This document shows positions 1 to 6,721 of a stretch of 64,000 bases of DNA, in pieces. Position numbers and translations under genes: made by a program. This DNA is from Bacteroidales bacterium (GTDB lineage: Bacteria; Bacteroidota; Bacteroidia; Bacteroidales; Bacteroidaceae), in assembly GCA_004555245.1 (NCBI GenBank), contig SFIS01000002.1, positions 1-64,000 of the forward strand, in the 5' to 3' direction. Position 1 is the stretch's first letter. Each line of letters starts with the position of its first letter. The notes under the pieces were generated by a model. That model did no database searches and was not told the origin of the DNA. It saw nothing but the letters and a program-made list of their open reading frames with translations.

Positions 1-1164
1 TGTCGGGTCCATACGAACCGCCTCAGCGATAGCGTCGGTGTTGGCGTATCTGTTGTGTGCGTACATGAACTTTCCGTTGATGTTGAACTTGAGGTGGTCG
101 TCAAGGAAAGAAGGGTTGAGCGTTACAGACGCTGTAGCACGCTGGAAGTTTGAGGTCTTGAGGATACCGTTCTGGTCAGTGTAACCAACGCTGACACGGT
201 AAGGCATATTCTTCAGACCGCCGGTGAGCGTAACGTTGTGGTCAGTGCTGACAGCGCCGCGATAGATTTCGTCCTGCCAGTCTGTGTCAGCATTGCCAAG
301 GAGTTTGGCGGCGTCAGAATCCTCGCCGTAGTAGCTCTTGATGAAGTCTGAATATTCTGCTGCGTTGAGGAGGTCGAATTTCTTTGCTGCTACAGAATAC
401 GAAACGTTTCCGTTGTAAGAGACGCGCGGAGCCTGGTTGCCACGACCTTTCTTTGTAGTGATGATGATGACACCGTTAGAGCCGCGGCTACCGTAGATGG
501 CAGTAGCGGAAGCGTCCTTGAGGACGGTGAACGACTCGATATCGTTCGGGTTGACCATAGAGAGCGGGTTAGAAAGACCTTTCACGCCCTTGTTGTCCAT
601 AGCGAGACCGTCGATGACGATGAGCGGGTCGTTAGATGCGTTGAGCGAAGAGCCGCCACGGATGCGGATTGTCGCGCCAGTGCCCGGGGCACCAGAACCT
701 GTTGTGACGCTAACACCAGCAATCTTACCCTGAATCATGTCCTGTGCGTTAGTGACGAGACCGTGGTTCTTCTCGTCCGGCTTGAGAGCAGTGACCGAAC
801 CTGTGAGGTCGTTCTTCTTCGCTACACCGTAACCGATGACAACCACCTCGTTGAGGAGAGCTGCGTCTTCCTTGAGAACGACGATGAGAGAGGGCTGTGC
901 CTTGACGGTCACAGTCTGATAACCTACTGAACTGATCTGGAGGTCAGCGCCTTCTTCACATTTCAGCACAAAATTACCGTCGAAGTCCGTCACAGCACCT
1001 CCGTTCTGTCCGACGATGCGGACAGTGGCACCAATGACAGGTTCGCCAGTAGCATCTTTAACGTTACCATTGACAGTAATCTGTGCAAAGGCACCGACAG
1101 ATAGCAAAAGCCCGAGCAAGAGCACGAATGCGCGCTGCGGGATTCTAAAAAATACCTGCTTCAT
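1..1164 (-). CDS. SusC/RagA-family TonB-dependent outer-membrane receptor, N-terminal part (runs off window)
   Basis: Reverse-strand translation from the ATG at 1162-1164 gives a signal peptide starting MKQVFFRIPQRAF and ending near GAFAQ (about residue 28). A carboxypeptidase-regulatory-like domain follows (about 30-110; ITVNGNVKDATGEPVIGATV). Next come the SusC hallmark NEVVVIGYG and a TonB plug domain containing IRIRGGSSLNASNDPL and a segment ending YGSRGSNGVIIITTKKG. The frame stays open to base 1, so 388 codons are seen of a family normally near 1000 residues; the barrel and any SusD partner lie outside the window. Family role: TonB-energised import of oligosaccharides together with a SusD lipoprotein. 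The gene is divergent from a LacI regulator and sugar transporter, which suggests a glycan-utilisation locus. The substrate cannot be read from this fragment; starch or maltodextrin is an inference from the neighbours. Confidence 0.95.
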   Translation of the reverse strand, partial: MKQVFFRIPQRAFVLLLGLLLSVGAFAQITVNGNVKDATGEPVIGATVRIVGQNGGAVTDFDGNFVLKCEEGADLQISSVGYQTVTVKAQPSLIVVLKEDAALLNEVVVIGYGVAKKNDLTGSVTALKPDEKNHGLVTNAQDMIQGKIAGVSVTTGSGAPGTGATIRIRGGSSLNASNDPLIVIDGLAMDNKGVKGLSNPLSMVNPNDIESFTVLKDASATAIYGSRGSNGVIIITTKKGRGNQAPRVSYNGNVSYSVAAKKFDLLNAAEYSDFIKSYYGEDSDAAKLLGNADTDWQDEIYRGAVSTDHNVTLTGGLKNMPYRVSVGYTDQNGILKTSNFQRATASVTLNPSFLDDHLKFNINGKFMYAHNRYANTDAIAEAVRMDPT

Positions 1165-1349
1165 TAGATTTGTTTTGTTAAGTTTAGTTTATAATAATAA
1201 ATGTGTAATTGCAGTCGTCAATTAGTCTTTTCGCTTACACAGCAAGCGTGATGGGAAACATCTGGGTGTATGCCGGCAAACATAACCATCACTCCCTTTA
1301 CGATAGTTTTTCAGATAGTCTATTGTTTTTATTTGCTGTCTTTGCAGTG

Positions 1350-1357
1350 CAAAATTA
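1350..1357 (-). promoter_or_regulatory. Probable -7 box for the SusC-family gene
   Basis: The reverse strand reads TAATTTTG followed by C, a match to the Bacteroidota -7 consensus TAnnTTTG. It lies about 190 bp upstream of the SusC start. No good TTTG -33 box stands at the usual 19-21 bp spacing, so the promoter may need an activator bound at the palindrome about 50 bp upstream. Confidence 0.5.
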
Positions 1358-1405
1358 CATTGTTTAACAGAATAACGCATAATCAAAACAGTAAAAAGTG
1401 TAATT

Positions 1406-1433
1406 AATTAAGTGCAAACGTTTGCACTTAATT
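1406..1433. promoter_or_regulatory. 28-bp perfect palindrome, probable LacI-family operator
   Basis: The 14-base half-site AATTAAGTGCAAAC is followed directly by its exact reverse complement, with the dyad at the central CG (1419/1420). A central CpG flanked by AAAC/GTTT is the usual form of LacI/GalR-family operators. It sits between two divergent promoter-like boxes and 295 bp upstream of a LacI-family gene. From its position it could repress the forward transcript and either activate or repress the SusC gene. The link to the neighbouring regulator is an inference from proximity and operator style. Confidence 0.75.
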
Positions 1434-1481
1434 TGCGTCAAGTAGAGGGTCAAATTTAATTCATATTATATTAATAATGTG

Positions 1482-1489
1482 TAATTTTG
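1482..1489 (+). promoter_or_regulatory. Probable -7 box for the LacI regulator/transporter unit
   Basis: TAATTTTG followed by C matches TAnnTTTG on the forward strand, about 240 bp upstream of the regulator start. No clear TTTG -33 element was found at the usual distance. Confidence 0.4.
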
Positions 1490-1727
1490 CCCCACGTCAG
1501 ATGTACGTAGGTGCCACGGACGAACAAAATGAAACCCATAAGGGGCAAAAGCAAGACAAAACATTACTGAAACGTCAGATGCGACTGTGAATTTGCATGA
1601 GGGTGTTGCATGATATGTATCAATTTGCGTAACATTATTTTACACTGGCGAACGATTTCTTTCAGTATGGCACGACACACATCATGAGCGACAAAAGAAA
1701 AGGAATCATCAATCCTCATATAATTTC

Positions 1728-2762
1728 ATGAACGACAAAAACATCACGATGAAGGACATCGCGCGTGCTCTGAACACATCCGTAGCCACCGTCTCGCGCG
1801 CCCTGTCCAACTCGCAGAGCATCTCCAAGGAGCGGCGTGAGGCAATCCAGCAGTATGCCCGCGAGCACAACTTCACGCCCAACATCATGGCGAAGGACCT
1901 CCGCAACACGAAGATCAAGCCAGCCAAGATTATCGGCCTTATTCTCCCGGAGGTTATCCACTACTATTTCGCCACGGTGCTTGACGGTGTGGAGGAAGAG
2001 GCGCGGCGCCACGGCTACCGCGTCATCGTAGGCCAGAGCCACGAGAGCTACGAGCGCGAGAAAGAGCTGTGCCGTGCATTCTACGAGAGTCGTGTCTGCG
2101 GCATCATCGTTTCGCTTGCGAAAGACACTAAAGACTACCAGCATTTCCGCGAGCTCCAGAGCAGCGGCCTTCCGCTCATCTTCTTCGACCGCATCTGCCA
2201 CGGCATCAATGCGTCGCGCGTTGTGGTTGACGACTACAACGGTGCGTTCAACGCCGTGAGCTATCTTGTGAAGACCGGCTGCCGGCGCATCGCATTCTTC
2301 GGTTCGCCGATGCATCTGGAGATATCTAAGAACCGTTACAACGGCTACAAGGACGCCCTTCAGCAGAACGGTCTGACAATCGACGAGAAACTGGTTCGCA
2401 TCTGCGACAACCGCGAGGACGCCGAGCGTGTGACGCCCGAGCTGCTTCTTCTCGACAACCGTCCCGACGCTTTCTTTGCTATCAACGACGACACAGCGAT
2501 AGGCATCCTGAGAGTGGTGAAGCGCAGCGGCCTGCGTGTGCCTGACGACGTGAGCATCTTCGGCTTCTCTGACGGCTTCCGTTCGCGCGCCTCCGACCCC
2601 CAGCTGACCTCCGTCAACCAGCGCGGGCAGGAAGTGGGGAGGGAGGCGGTAGATATCCTCATATCAGAAGTGGAGGGGACACTGCCTGCAGACAAGGTGA
2701 ACAAACGAGTGGTGAGAACGGAGATGGTGATACGCGACACGACGCGCAAGATAAAGGACTGA
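1728..2762 (+). CDS. LacI/GalR-family transcriptional regulator
   Basis: A 344-residue protein of typical LacI length. Residues 5-30 carry the LacI helix-turn-helix and hinge (ITMKDIARALNTSVATVSRA). A periplasmic-binding-protein-like effector domain follows (IIGLILPEVIHYYFATVLDG, then FFAINDDTAIGILRVVKRSG and VSIFGFSDG). Family role: a dimeric repressor or activator that releases DNA when a sugar binds. The transporter gene begins 57 bp downstream on the same strand, and the SusC receptor is divergent across a perfect palindrome that is the likely target. It probably senses a sugar from the glycan imported by the divergent locus. The family is certain; the ligand is unknown. Confidence 0.95.
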   Translation: MNDKNITMKDIARALNTSVATVSRALSNSQSISKERREAIQQYAREHNFTPNIMAKDLRNTKIKPAKIIGLILPEVIHYYFATVLDGVEEEARRHGYRVIVGQSHESYEREKELCRAFYESRVCGIIVSLAKDTKDYQHFRELQSSGLPLIFFDRICHGINASRVVVDDYNGAFNAVSYLVKTGCRRIAFFGSPMHLEISKNRYNGYKDALQQNGLTIDEKLVRICDNREDAERVTPELLLLDNRPDAFFAINDDTAIGILRVVKRSGLRVPDDVSIFGFSDGFRSRASDPQLTSVNQRGQEVGREAVDILISEVEGTLPADKVNKRVVRTEMVIRDTTRKIKD

Positions 2763-2819
2763 GTGCCTGACCGTGAACAACAAGCCAACAACAACATCAA
2801 AAAAAACATACTACACACT

Positions 2820-4196
2820 ATGAAACAAAAACCTAACATGTCATTCTGGGGTCTGTGGAACCTCAGCTTCGGCTTCTTCGGCGTACAGATAGCCTACGCC
2901 CTACAGTCAGCCAACATCTCCCGCATCTTCGCCACTCTTGGCGCCGACCCACACTCGCTGTCCTTCTTCTGGGTGTTGCCGCCGCTGATGGGCATGATAG
3001 TCCAGCCTTTGGTGGGCAAATATTCTGACCGCACATGGTGTCGCTGGGGCCGCCGCATACCATATCTCTTCCTCGGCGCCGCCGTCGCCGTCGCCGTGAT
3101 GTGCCTTCTGCCGAACGCGGGTTCTCTCCAGCTTGACGGCACTACCGTCCTCTGGGCAGGGATGTCGGCAGTGATGCTGTTCGGCTTGGTGATGCTAATG
3201 CTCCTCGACACGAGCATCAACATGGCGATGCAGCCGTTCAAGATGCTTGTCGGCGACATGGTGAACGAAGAGCAGAAGAAGAAGGCGTACTCCATCCAGT
3301 CGTTCCTCTGCAACGCCGGTTCGATAGTGGGCTACATCTTCCCCTTCCTTTTCACATGGATAGGCATCAGCAACACCGCCCCGGAAGGTGTGGTGCCTGA
3401 CAGCGTGATCTACTCGTTCTACATCGGCGCCGCCATCCTCATCCTCTGCGTCATCTATACAACGATGAAGGTGAAGGAATGGAATCCCCAGGAATACAAC
3501 GAATACAACGTCAGCGCAGAAGCAGCCGGAGCATCGGGCAAGGCCGACGAGCCGGGCATGCTTCAGCTGTTGGTGAAGGCACCGTCCGCCTTCTGGTCGA
3601 TCGGCCTGGTGCAGTTCTTCTGCTGGGCGGCCTTCCTGTTCATGTGGACATACACGAACGGTACGGTGGCAGCGAATGCCTTCGACACTCCGATACTCAA
3701 CGGCGACCTCGACACAAAATCCGTGGCCTATCAGGAGGCGGGCAACTGGGTCGGCGTGCTGTATGCCATCCAGGCTGTCGGTTCGGTGATCTGGGCTACC
3801 GTCATCCCTAATATCAAGAGCACTAAGCTGGGCTATTCTCTCAGCCTCATCCTCGGCGGTCTGGGCTTCATCTCTATGGCTTACGTGACAGACCAGTATC
3901 TCCTCTTCGTGTCGTTCATTCTCATCGGGTGCGGCTGGGCAGCCATCCTCGCCTATCCGTTCACACTGCTCACCAACGCTCTGACAGGCCGCGGACACAT
4001 GGGCACATATCTCGGACTGTTCAACTGCACCATCTGTCTGCCGCAGATCATCGCCGCCATACTGGGCGGTCTGATACTGAAGGCACTGCCTGCCGCAGCC
4101 AACGGTGCCGCCAACCAGCCGATGATGATTTTCATCGCGGGCATCTTCATGATTGTCGGTGCGCTTGCGGTGTATGCGATAAAGGAGAAGGACTGA
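2820..4196 (+). CDS. MFS sugar transporter, SLC45/GPH type
   Basis: A 458-residue polytopic inner-membrane protein with about 12 hydrophobic helices. After helix 2 it has the loop GKYSDRTWCRWGRRIPY, matching the (S)DR...R-GRR signature of sucrose/maltose-type SLC45 carriers in the major facilitator superfamily. The frame is open from a GTG at 2763, but the ATG at 2820 is preferred because MKQKPNMSFWGLWNLSFGFFG is the normal N-terminus of the family. It lies just after the LacI gene and probably shares its transcript. Likely role: uptake of di- or oligosaccharides released in the periplasm by the divergent Sus-like system. The exact substrate is inferred. Confidence 0.9.
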   Translation: MKQKPNMSFWGLWNLSFGFFGVQIAYALQSANISRIFATLGADPHSLSFFWVLPPLMGMIVQPLVGKYSDRTWCRWGRRIPYLFLGAAVAVAVMCLLPNAGSLQLDGTTVLWAGMSAVMLFGLVMLMLLDTSINMAMQPFKMLVGDMVNEEQKKKAYSIQSFLCNAGSIVGYIFPFLFTWIGISNTAPEGVVPDSVIYSFYIGAAILILCVIYTTMKVKEWNPQEYNEYNVSAEAAGASGKADEPGMLQLLVKAPSAFWSIGLVQFFCWAAFLFMWTYTNGTVAANAFDTPILNGDLDTKSVAYQEAGNWVGVLYAIQAVGSVIWATVIPNIKSTKLGYSLSLILGGLGFISMAYVTDQYLLFVSFILIGCGWAAILAYPFTLLTNALTGRGHMGTYLGLFNCTICLPQIIAAILGGLILKALPAAANGAANQPMMIFIAGIFMIVGALAVYAIKEKD

Positions 4197-4259
4197 CGCT
4201 TCTCTCCGCTTCGCCGCAGCACCATAAAGGGGTTCCGGCGGGGAAGGATACAAGACACG

Positions 4260-4304
4260 ATGCCGGGAAGGACAGCCAGAGGGTCTCCTTCCCGGCATTT
4301 GTTT
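4260..4304 (+). terminator. Rho-independent terminator after the sugar transporter
   Basis: ATGCCGGGAAGGA (4260-4272) and its exact complement TCCTTCCCGGCAT (4286-4298) form a 13-bp stem with a 13-nt loop, followed by TTTGTTTG. It lies 64 bp past the stop codon. Confidence 0.85.
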
Positions 4305-4314
4305 GTTGTGGCGC

Positions 4315-4335
4315 TATACCTTATTATATATATGC
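4315..4335 (+). repeat. AT-rich dispersed motif, copy a
   Basis: TATACCTTATTATATATATG is one of eight related sites in the window (consensus near ACACCTTATTATATATATA). It reads in the direction of the upstream gene and follows its terminator by 17 bp. Function unknown. Confidence 0.6.
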
Positions 4336-4346
4336 AAGAGTTCCGC

Positions 4347-4407
4347 ATGTCTGTGACATGCTGCCGATAAACAAGTTGACGTGATTTTTACGACAACAGA
4401 GACAACA
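4347..4407 (+). repeat. Dispersed 60-bp repeat, copy 1
   Basis: It contains TGTCTGTGACATGCTG, then AAACAAGTTGACG, then TTTACGACAACAGAGACAACA (4387-4407). The last 21 bases recur exactly at 9218-9238 and 63304-63324, and the first two parts recur near 9178 and 63447. The next 50 bases are rich in ACAACGG/ACAACAAG triplet-like repeats. Confidence 0.7.
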
Positions 4408-4467
4408 ATGACAACGGGAAGAACGGGCACAACGGTTACAACAAGGACAACAAGAATAGTTTCGCCT

Positions 4468-4554
4468 TAACTAAAGACCAGCCTGAAAGGCTATCCCCCT
4501 CACGTGACAGGTTACGGGTGTCTCGGTTTGTACAGTCAGGCTGGTCTTTAGTTA
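4468..4554. repeat. 87-bp unit with perfect 19-bp terminal inverted repeats
   Basis: TAACTAAAGACCAGCCTGA (4468-4486) is exactly inverted at 4536-4554 around a 49-nt centre. No flanking target duplication is evident. It could be a large hairpin or a miniature mobile element. No second full copy was noticed in the window, though ACCAGCCTAAAGGCTGGT near 63385 is related. Confidence 0.7.
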
Positions 4555-4607
4555 CCATACTTGTTTACATCATATATACGCATGGATAATTATGCTCACC
4601 TGCATCG

Positions 4608-5056
4608 AAATAATATCATCCGACACCGTAGGCTTACACTTTCTTGTACTTGCACCAATGCAAGAAAATCATGGTTTCAGGGACGGAAAATGCTGTTCGG
4701 AGTGCCATTTGCCGCCATTTCCATTGCCACTTTGAGTATCTTGAGGTGCAAGATAGTCAAAGTGAGGACGCAAGACAGTCAAAGTGAGGGCGCAAGATTG
4801 ACTGTTTTACGACGCAAGATTGACTATCTTGGAGGCGTTCAGCACGCTTTTTTAGCTTAAAAAGACACAACGTAAAAATAGAATTTCCTGTATCCTATTG
4901 AATATCAGAGATATAACACATACACAAGAAAACAACGAAAAACCGCCGTAAAACCGTGCTTTAGAAGGCGCAACGGATTTTACGGCGGTTTTTCCGTGTC
5001 AAGATAGTATCATAACCGTCTGTTTTCCGGCAGCGGCTGATACTTTCTTGACATGA
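4608..5056 (+). repeat. Modular intergenic element, copy 1 (about 449 bp)
   Basis: The element aligns along its length with 45196-45638. Left edge: a hairpin-like module (ATATCAT ... ACACTTTCTTG). Middle: four contiguous 22-bp units at 4748-4835. Then a perfect 16-bp hairpin, AAAAACCGCCGTAAAA at 4938-4953 against 4978-4993. Right edge: a hairpin GTCAAGATAGTATCATA ... TGATACTTTCTTGACA (about 4997-5052). No conserved reading frame survives, because 22 is not a multiple of 3 and the two ORFs that overlie the copies stop at different points. The identity of this family is unknown to me. Confidence 0.75.
4748..4835 (+). repeat. Four contiguous 22-bp units (two direct, two inverted cores)
   Basis: Units start at 4748, 4770, 4792 and 4814; each begins GCAAGA. 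Units 1 and 2 carry TAGTCAAAGTGAG and CAGTCAAAGTGAG. Units 3 and 4 carry the reverse core, TTGACTGTTTT and TTGACTATCTT. Unit 1 can pair with unit 4 over 12 bp (CAAGATAGTCAA) and unit 2 with unit 3. The base change in unit 2 (ACAGTC) is matched in unit 3 (GACTGT). Confidence 0.85.
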
Positions 5057-5135
5057 GATTTATATCTTTGTCTTTTATTTACTACAACGGGGACAACATC
5101 CCGCGTTACGGTGTGGTGTGCGCAGGCGTGCGGAA

Positions 5136-5471
5136 TCACTCCCCGCCGTCCGAATCTTTCTTATTCTGTTCTTTAAGCGTCTGGGCGGAGCCGATGCACA
5201 TGAACATCGACGAGATGGACATCCACACTATTGCGTGCGACGTGCCGTGGTCTGAAAGCCAGAGTATGAATGCCGTGACGAAGCCTATGAGAGCGGCGAT
5301 GTAGAAATACGTCGCGAGCGGTGCTGTCTTCCCGCACTTTCCTTCTGTCTGCGTGCAGCCGGCATTCTCCTTTTTGTTGGCAGTAGTGTAGTAAAATCCT
5401 GTGCAGATGATGGCTACCATCAGTCCGCAAGCCACCCATGGCAGGGCACTCAAGAAAAATTCTGTTATCAT
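5136..5471 (-). CDS. Small hypothetical membrane protein
   Basis: A 111-residue product from the ATG at 5469-5471; a longer frame to 5513 would need a TTG. It shows three hydrophobic segments, near residues 5-28 (FFLSALPWVACGLMVAIICT), 55-75 (TYFYIAALIGFVTAFILWLS) and 80-97 (IVWMSISSMFMCIGSA). Between them is a short soluble loop with Cys-Thr-Gln and Gly-Lys-Cys-Gly. I do not recognise the family. It lies 89 bp downstream of the thioredoxin-like gene on the same strand and could be co-transcribed with it. It is probably an inner-membrane protein. Confidence 0.7.
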   Translation of the reverse strand: MITEFFLSALPWVACGLMVAIICTGFYYTTANKKENAGCTQTEGKCGKTAPLATYFYIAALIGFVTAFILWLSDHGTSHAIVWMSISSMFMCIGSAQTLKEQNKKDSDGGE

Positions 5472-5560
5472 ATCAGTTGTCTGTTTTGTTGTTGCTTTTT
5501 CTTCGTTAGACAACAGACGACAGCGATTTGCTACAGAAAAAGAAAGATTTTTTCAGGACA

Positions 5561-6640
5561 TCACTTGAAGAGTTCGTCGAGGAAGGTGTAGAACTCGGGC
5601 GATTCGCCTACGACAGTCTTCAGAATCTTGCCGTTGGGGTCGAGTATGATTTTTGTGGGGAATCCCTGAATGGCATACTTCGTTGTCAGGTCAGAATCCT
5701 TCGGGTTGAAGACGTGTTTCCACGGCAGTTCGTTCTTCTTGATGGCGTCGAGCCATTTCTCCTCTTTGTCGTTGCAGTCGATGCCGAGAATCTCCAGGCG
5801 GTCCTTGTATTTCTCGTAGTATTTCTTCATCTCGGGGAATCCCTTGATACACCATCCGCACCATGAGCCCCAGAAGTCGAGGACGACATGTTTTCCTCTC
5901 AGGCTTGAGAGAGCGAGGTCCTTGCCGTTGTTGTCCTTCAGCGTGAAGTCGGGGGCCTGACAACCGTCAGCGACGAGTTTCGCCGCCTCCTTGCGTGCAT
6001 TCTCCTTATCCACTTCCGCCTGTATGGCAGCGGCGATATCAGAGAGAGGGCCGTTCTTCACGTCGGCAGTGAGACAGTTGATTGCCTCCTCCCGCTCGCT
6101 GAGTTCGTAAGCGAGGGCAAGGCTGACATTGCTCGACGGATGGCTCTTGATGTAGGCGAGCATCGCCGCTTCGCGGGCATCAACCGCCTCGCGGTATCTG
6201 GGCATTATATTTGCACGGATTGAGTCGATGCTCTCTCCGGCTTCCCTGCGCTTTAGGGCCTCCTTGTTGATAGCCTCGATGGCGTCGTTCTCCGCTTTTG
6301 CCACCGCTTCTTTCTCGGTGTAGAAAGCAGAGCTGCCTTCTGTCACGCCGTCAGTGACAGACAGCACGCAATGCTCTCCGGGGACAAGAAAGAGGGAGTA
6401 TCTGCCACTGCCTTTCGGCGTCACGACAGCCAGGGCGGCTTTCTCTCCGTTGTATGTGTAGGTGTCGCTGTTCTTCAGCAGCATCGTGTCGCGATGTCCG
6501 ATGCTTCTCATTGTCTTATCGACAATGCCCACATAGACGGTATCGCTGGGCGAGTCAATGATTTTCAGCGTTGCCTTGTTCTGTGCACTGCATGTGAGCG
6601 ACACTGTCGCGGCACAGAGGACTGTAAAGATCTTTTTCAT
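5561..6640 (-). CDS. Secreted TlpA/ResA-like thioredoxin with DUF4369-type N-terminal domain
   Basis: 359 residues with signal peptide MKKIFTVLCAATVSLTCSAQ. Residues 22-115 resemble the DUF4369 domain found before many Bacteroidota thioredoxins, followed by a helical linker (about 120-225). The C-terminal 135 residues form an AhpC/TSA-thioredoxin fold starting APDFTLKDNNGKDLALSSLRG, with active site WCGWC and the cis-Pro segment GFPTKIILDPNGK. Family role: periplasmic thiol-disulfide reductase, often in cytochrome maturation or redox homeostasis. The partner is unknown. The tail SPEFYTFLDELFK closes the domain normally. A dispersed AT-rich motif lies about 50 bp upstream of the start. Confidence 0.9.
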   Translation of the reverse strand: MKKIFTVLCAATVSLTCSAQNKATLKIIDSPSDTVYVGIVDKTMRSIGHRDTMLLKNSDTYTYNGEKAALAVVTPKGSGRYSLFLVPGEHCVLSVTDGVTEGSSAFYTEKEAVAKAENDAIEAINKEALKRREAGESIDSIRANIMPRYREAVDAREAAMLAYIKSHPSSNVSLALAYELSEREEAINCLTADVKNGPLSDIAAAIQAEVDKENARKEAAKLVADGCQAPDFTLKDNNGKDLALSSLRGKHVVLDFWGSWCGWCIKGFPEMKKYYEKYKDRLEILGIDCNDKEEKWLDAIKKNELPWKHVFNPKDSDLTTKYAIQGFPTKIILDPNGKILKTVVGESPEFYTFLDELFK

Positions 6641-6687
6641 GATTTTGAATTGCTTTGAATGATATTGTTATGTTACTTTTATGTGTG

Positions 6688-6708
6688 TATATATATAATA
6701 AGGTGTAA
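6688..6708 (-). repeat. AT-rich dispersed motif, copy b
   Basis: The reverse strand reads TTACACCTTATTATATATAT, 14-34 nt after the priA stop codon and 48 nt before the thioredoxin start. It has the same orientation as both flanking genes. Confidence 0.6.
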
Positions 6709-6721
6709 GAATAGCAGTCTG

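Larger units (their letters stand above)
1165..1727. other. Divergent intergenic region between susC-like gene and LacI regulator
   Basis: This gene-free region of about 560 bp separates the two divergent units. It holds a probable reverse-strand -7 box (1350-1357), a 28-bp perfect palindrome (1406-1433) and a probable forward -7 box (1482-1489). The stretch 1165-1349 would be a leader of about 180 nt for the SusC gene, and 1497-1727 one of about 230 nt for the regulator. No further ORF or clear structured RNA was seen. Confidence 0.7.
4197..5135. other. Long intergenic region rich in repeats
   Basis: No supportable gene in about 940 bp. In order it holds the transporter terminator (4260-4304), a co-directional AT-rich motif (4315-4335), one copy of a dispersed 60-bp repeat (4347-4407), a perfect 19-bp inverted repeat (4468-4554) and the modular element copy 1 (4608-5056). 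An ORF at 4561-4860 resembles one at 45147-45392 only because both overlie the repeated element. Confidence 0.75.

Noticed and set aside
3195..4298. 367-codon reverse ORF opposite the sugar transporter
   Set aside because: Shadow frame, His/Glu/Arg-rich, with no homology pattern, and it would begin within the transporter terminator.
4748..4835. Possible CRISPR array
   Set aside because: Units of 22 bp are directly contiguous with no spacers and alternate in sense; no cas genes are present in the window.
4561..4860. ORF of 99 codons similar to an ORF at 45147-45392
   Set aside because: The likeness follows the repeated DNA element beneath both. Stops differ, the shared array is built of 22-bp units that break frame, and substitutions show no synonymous bias by eye.
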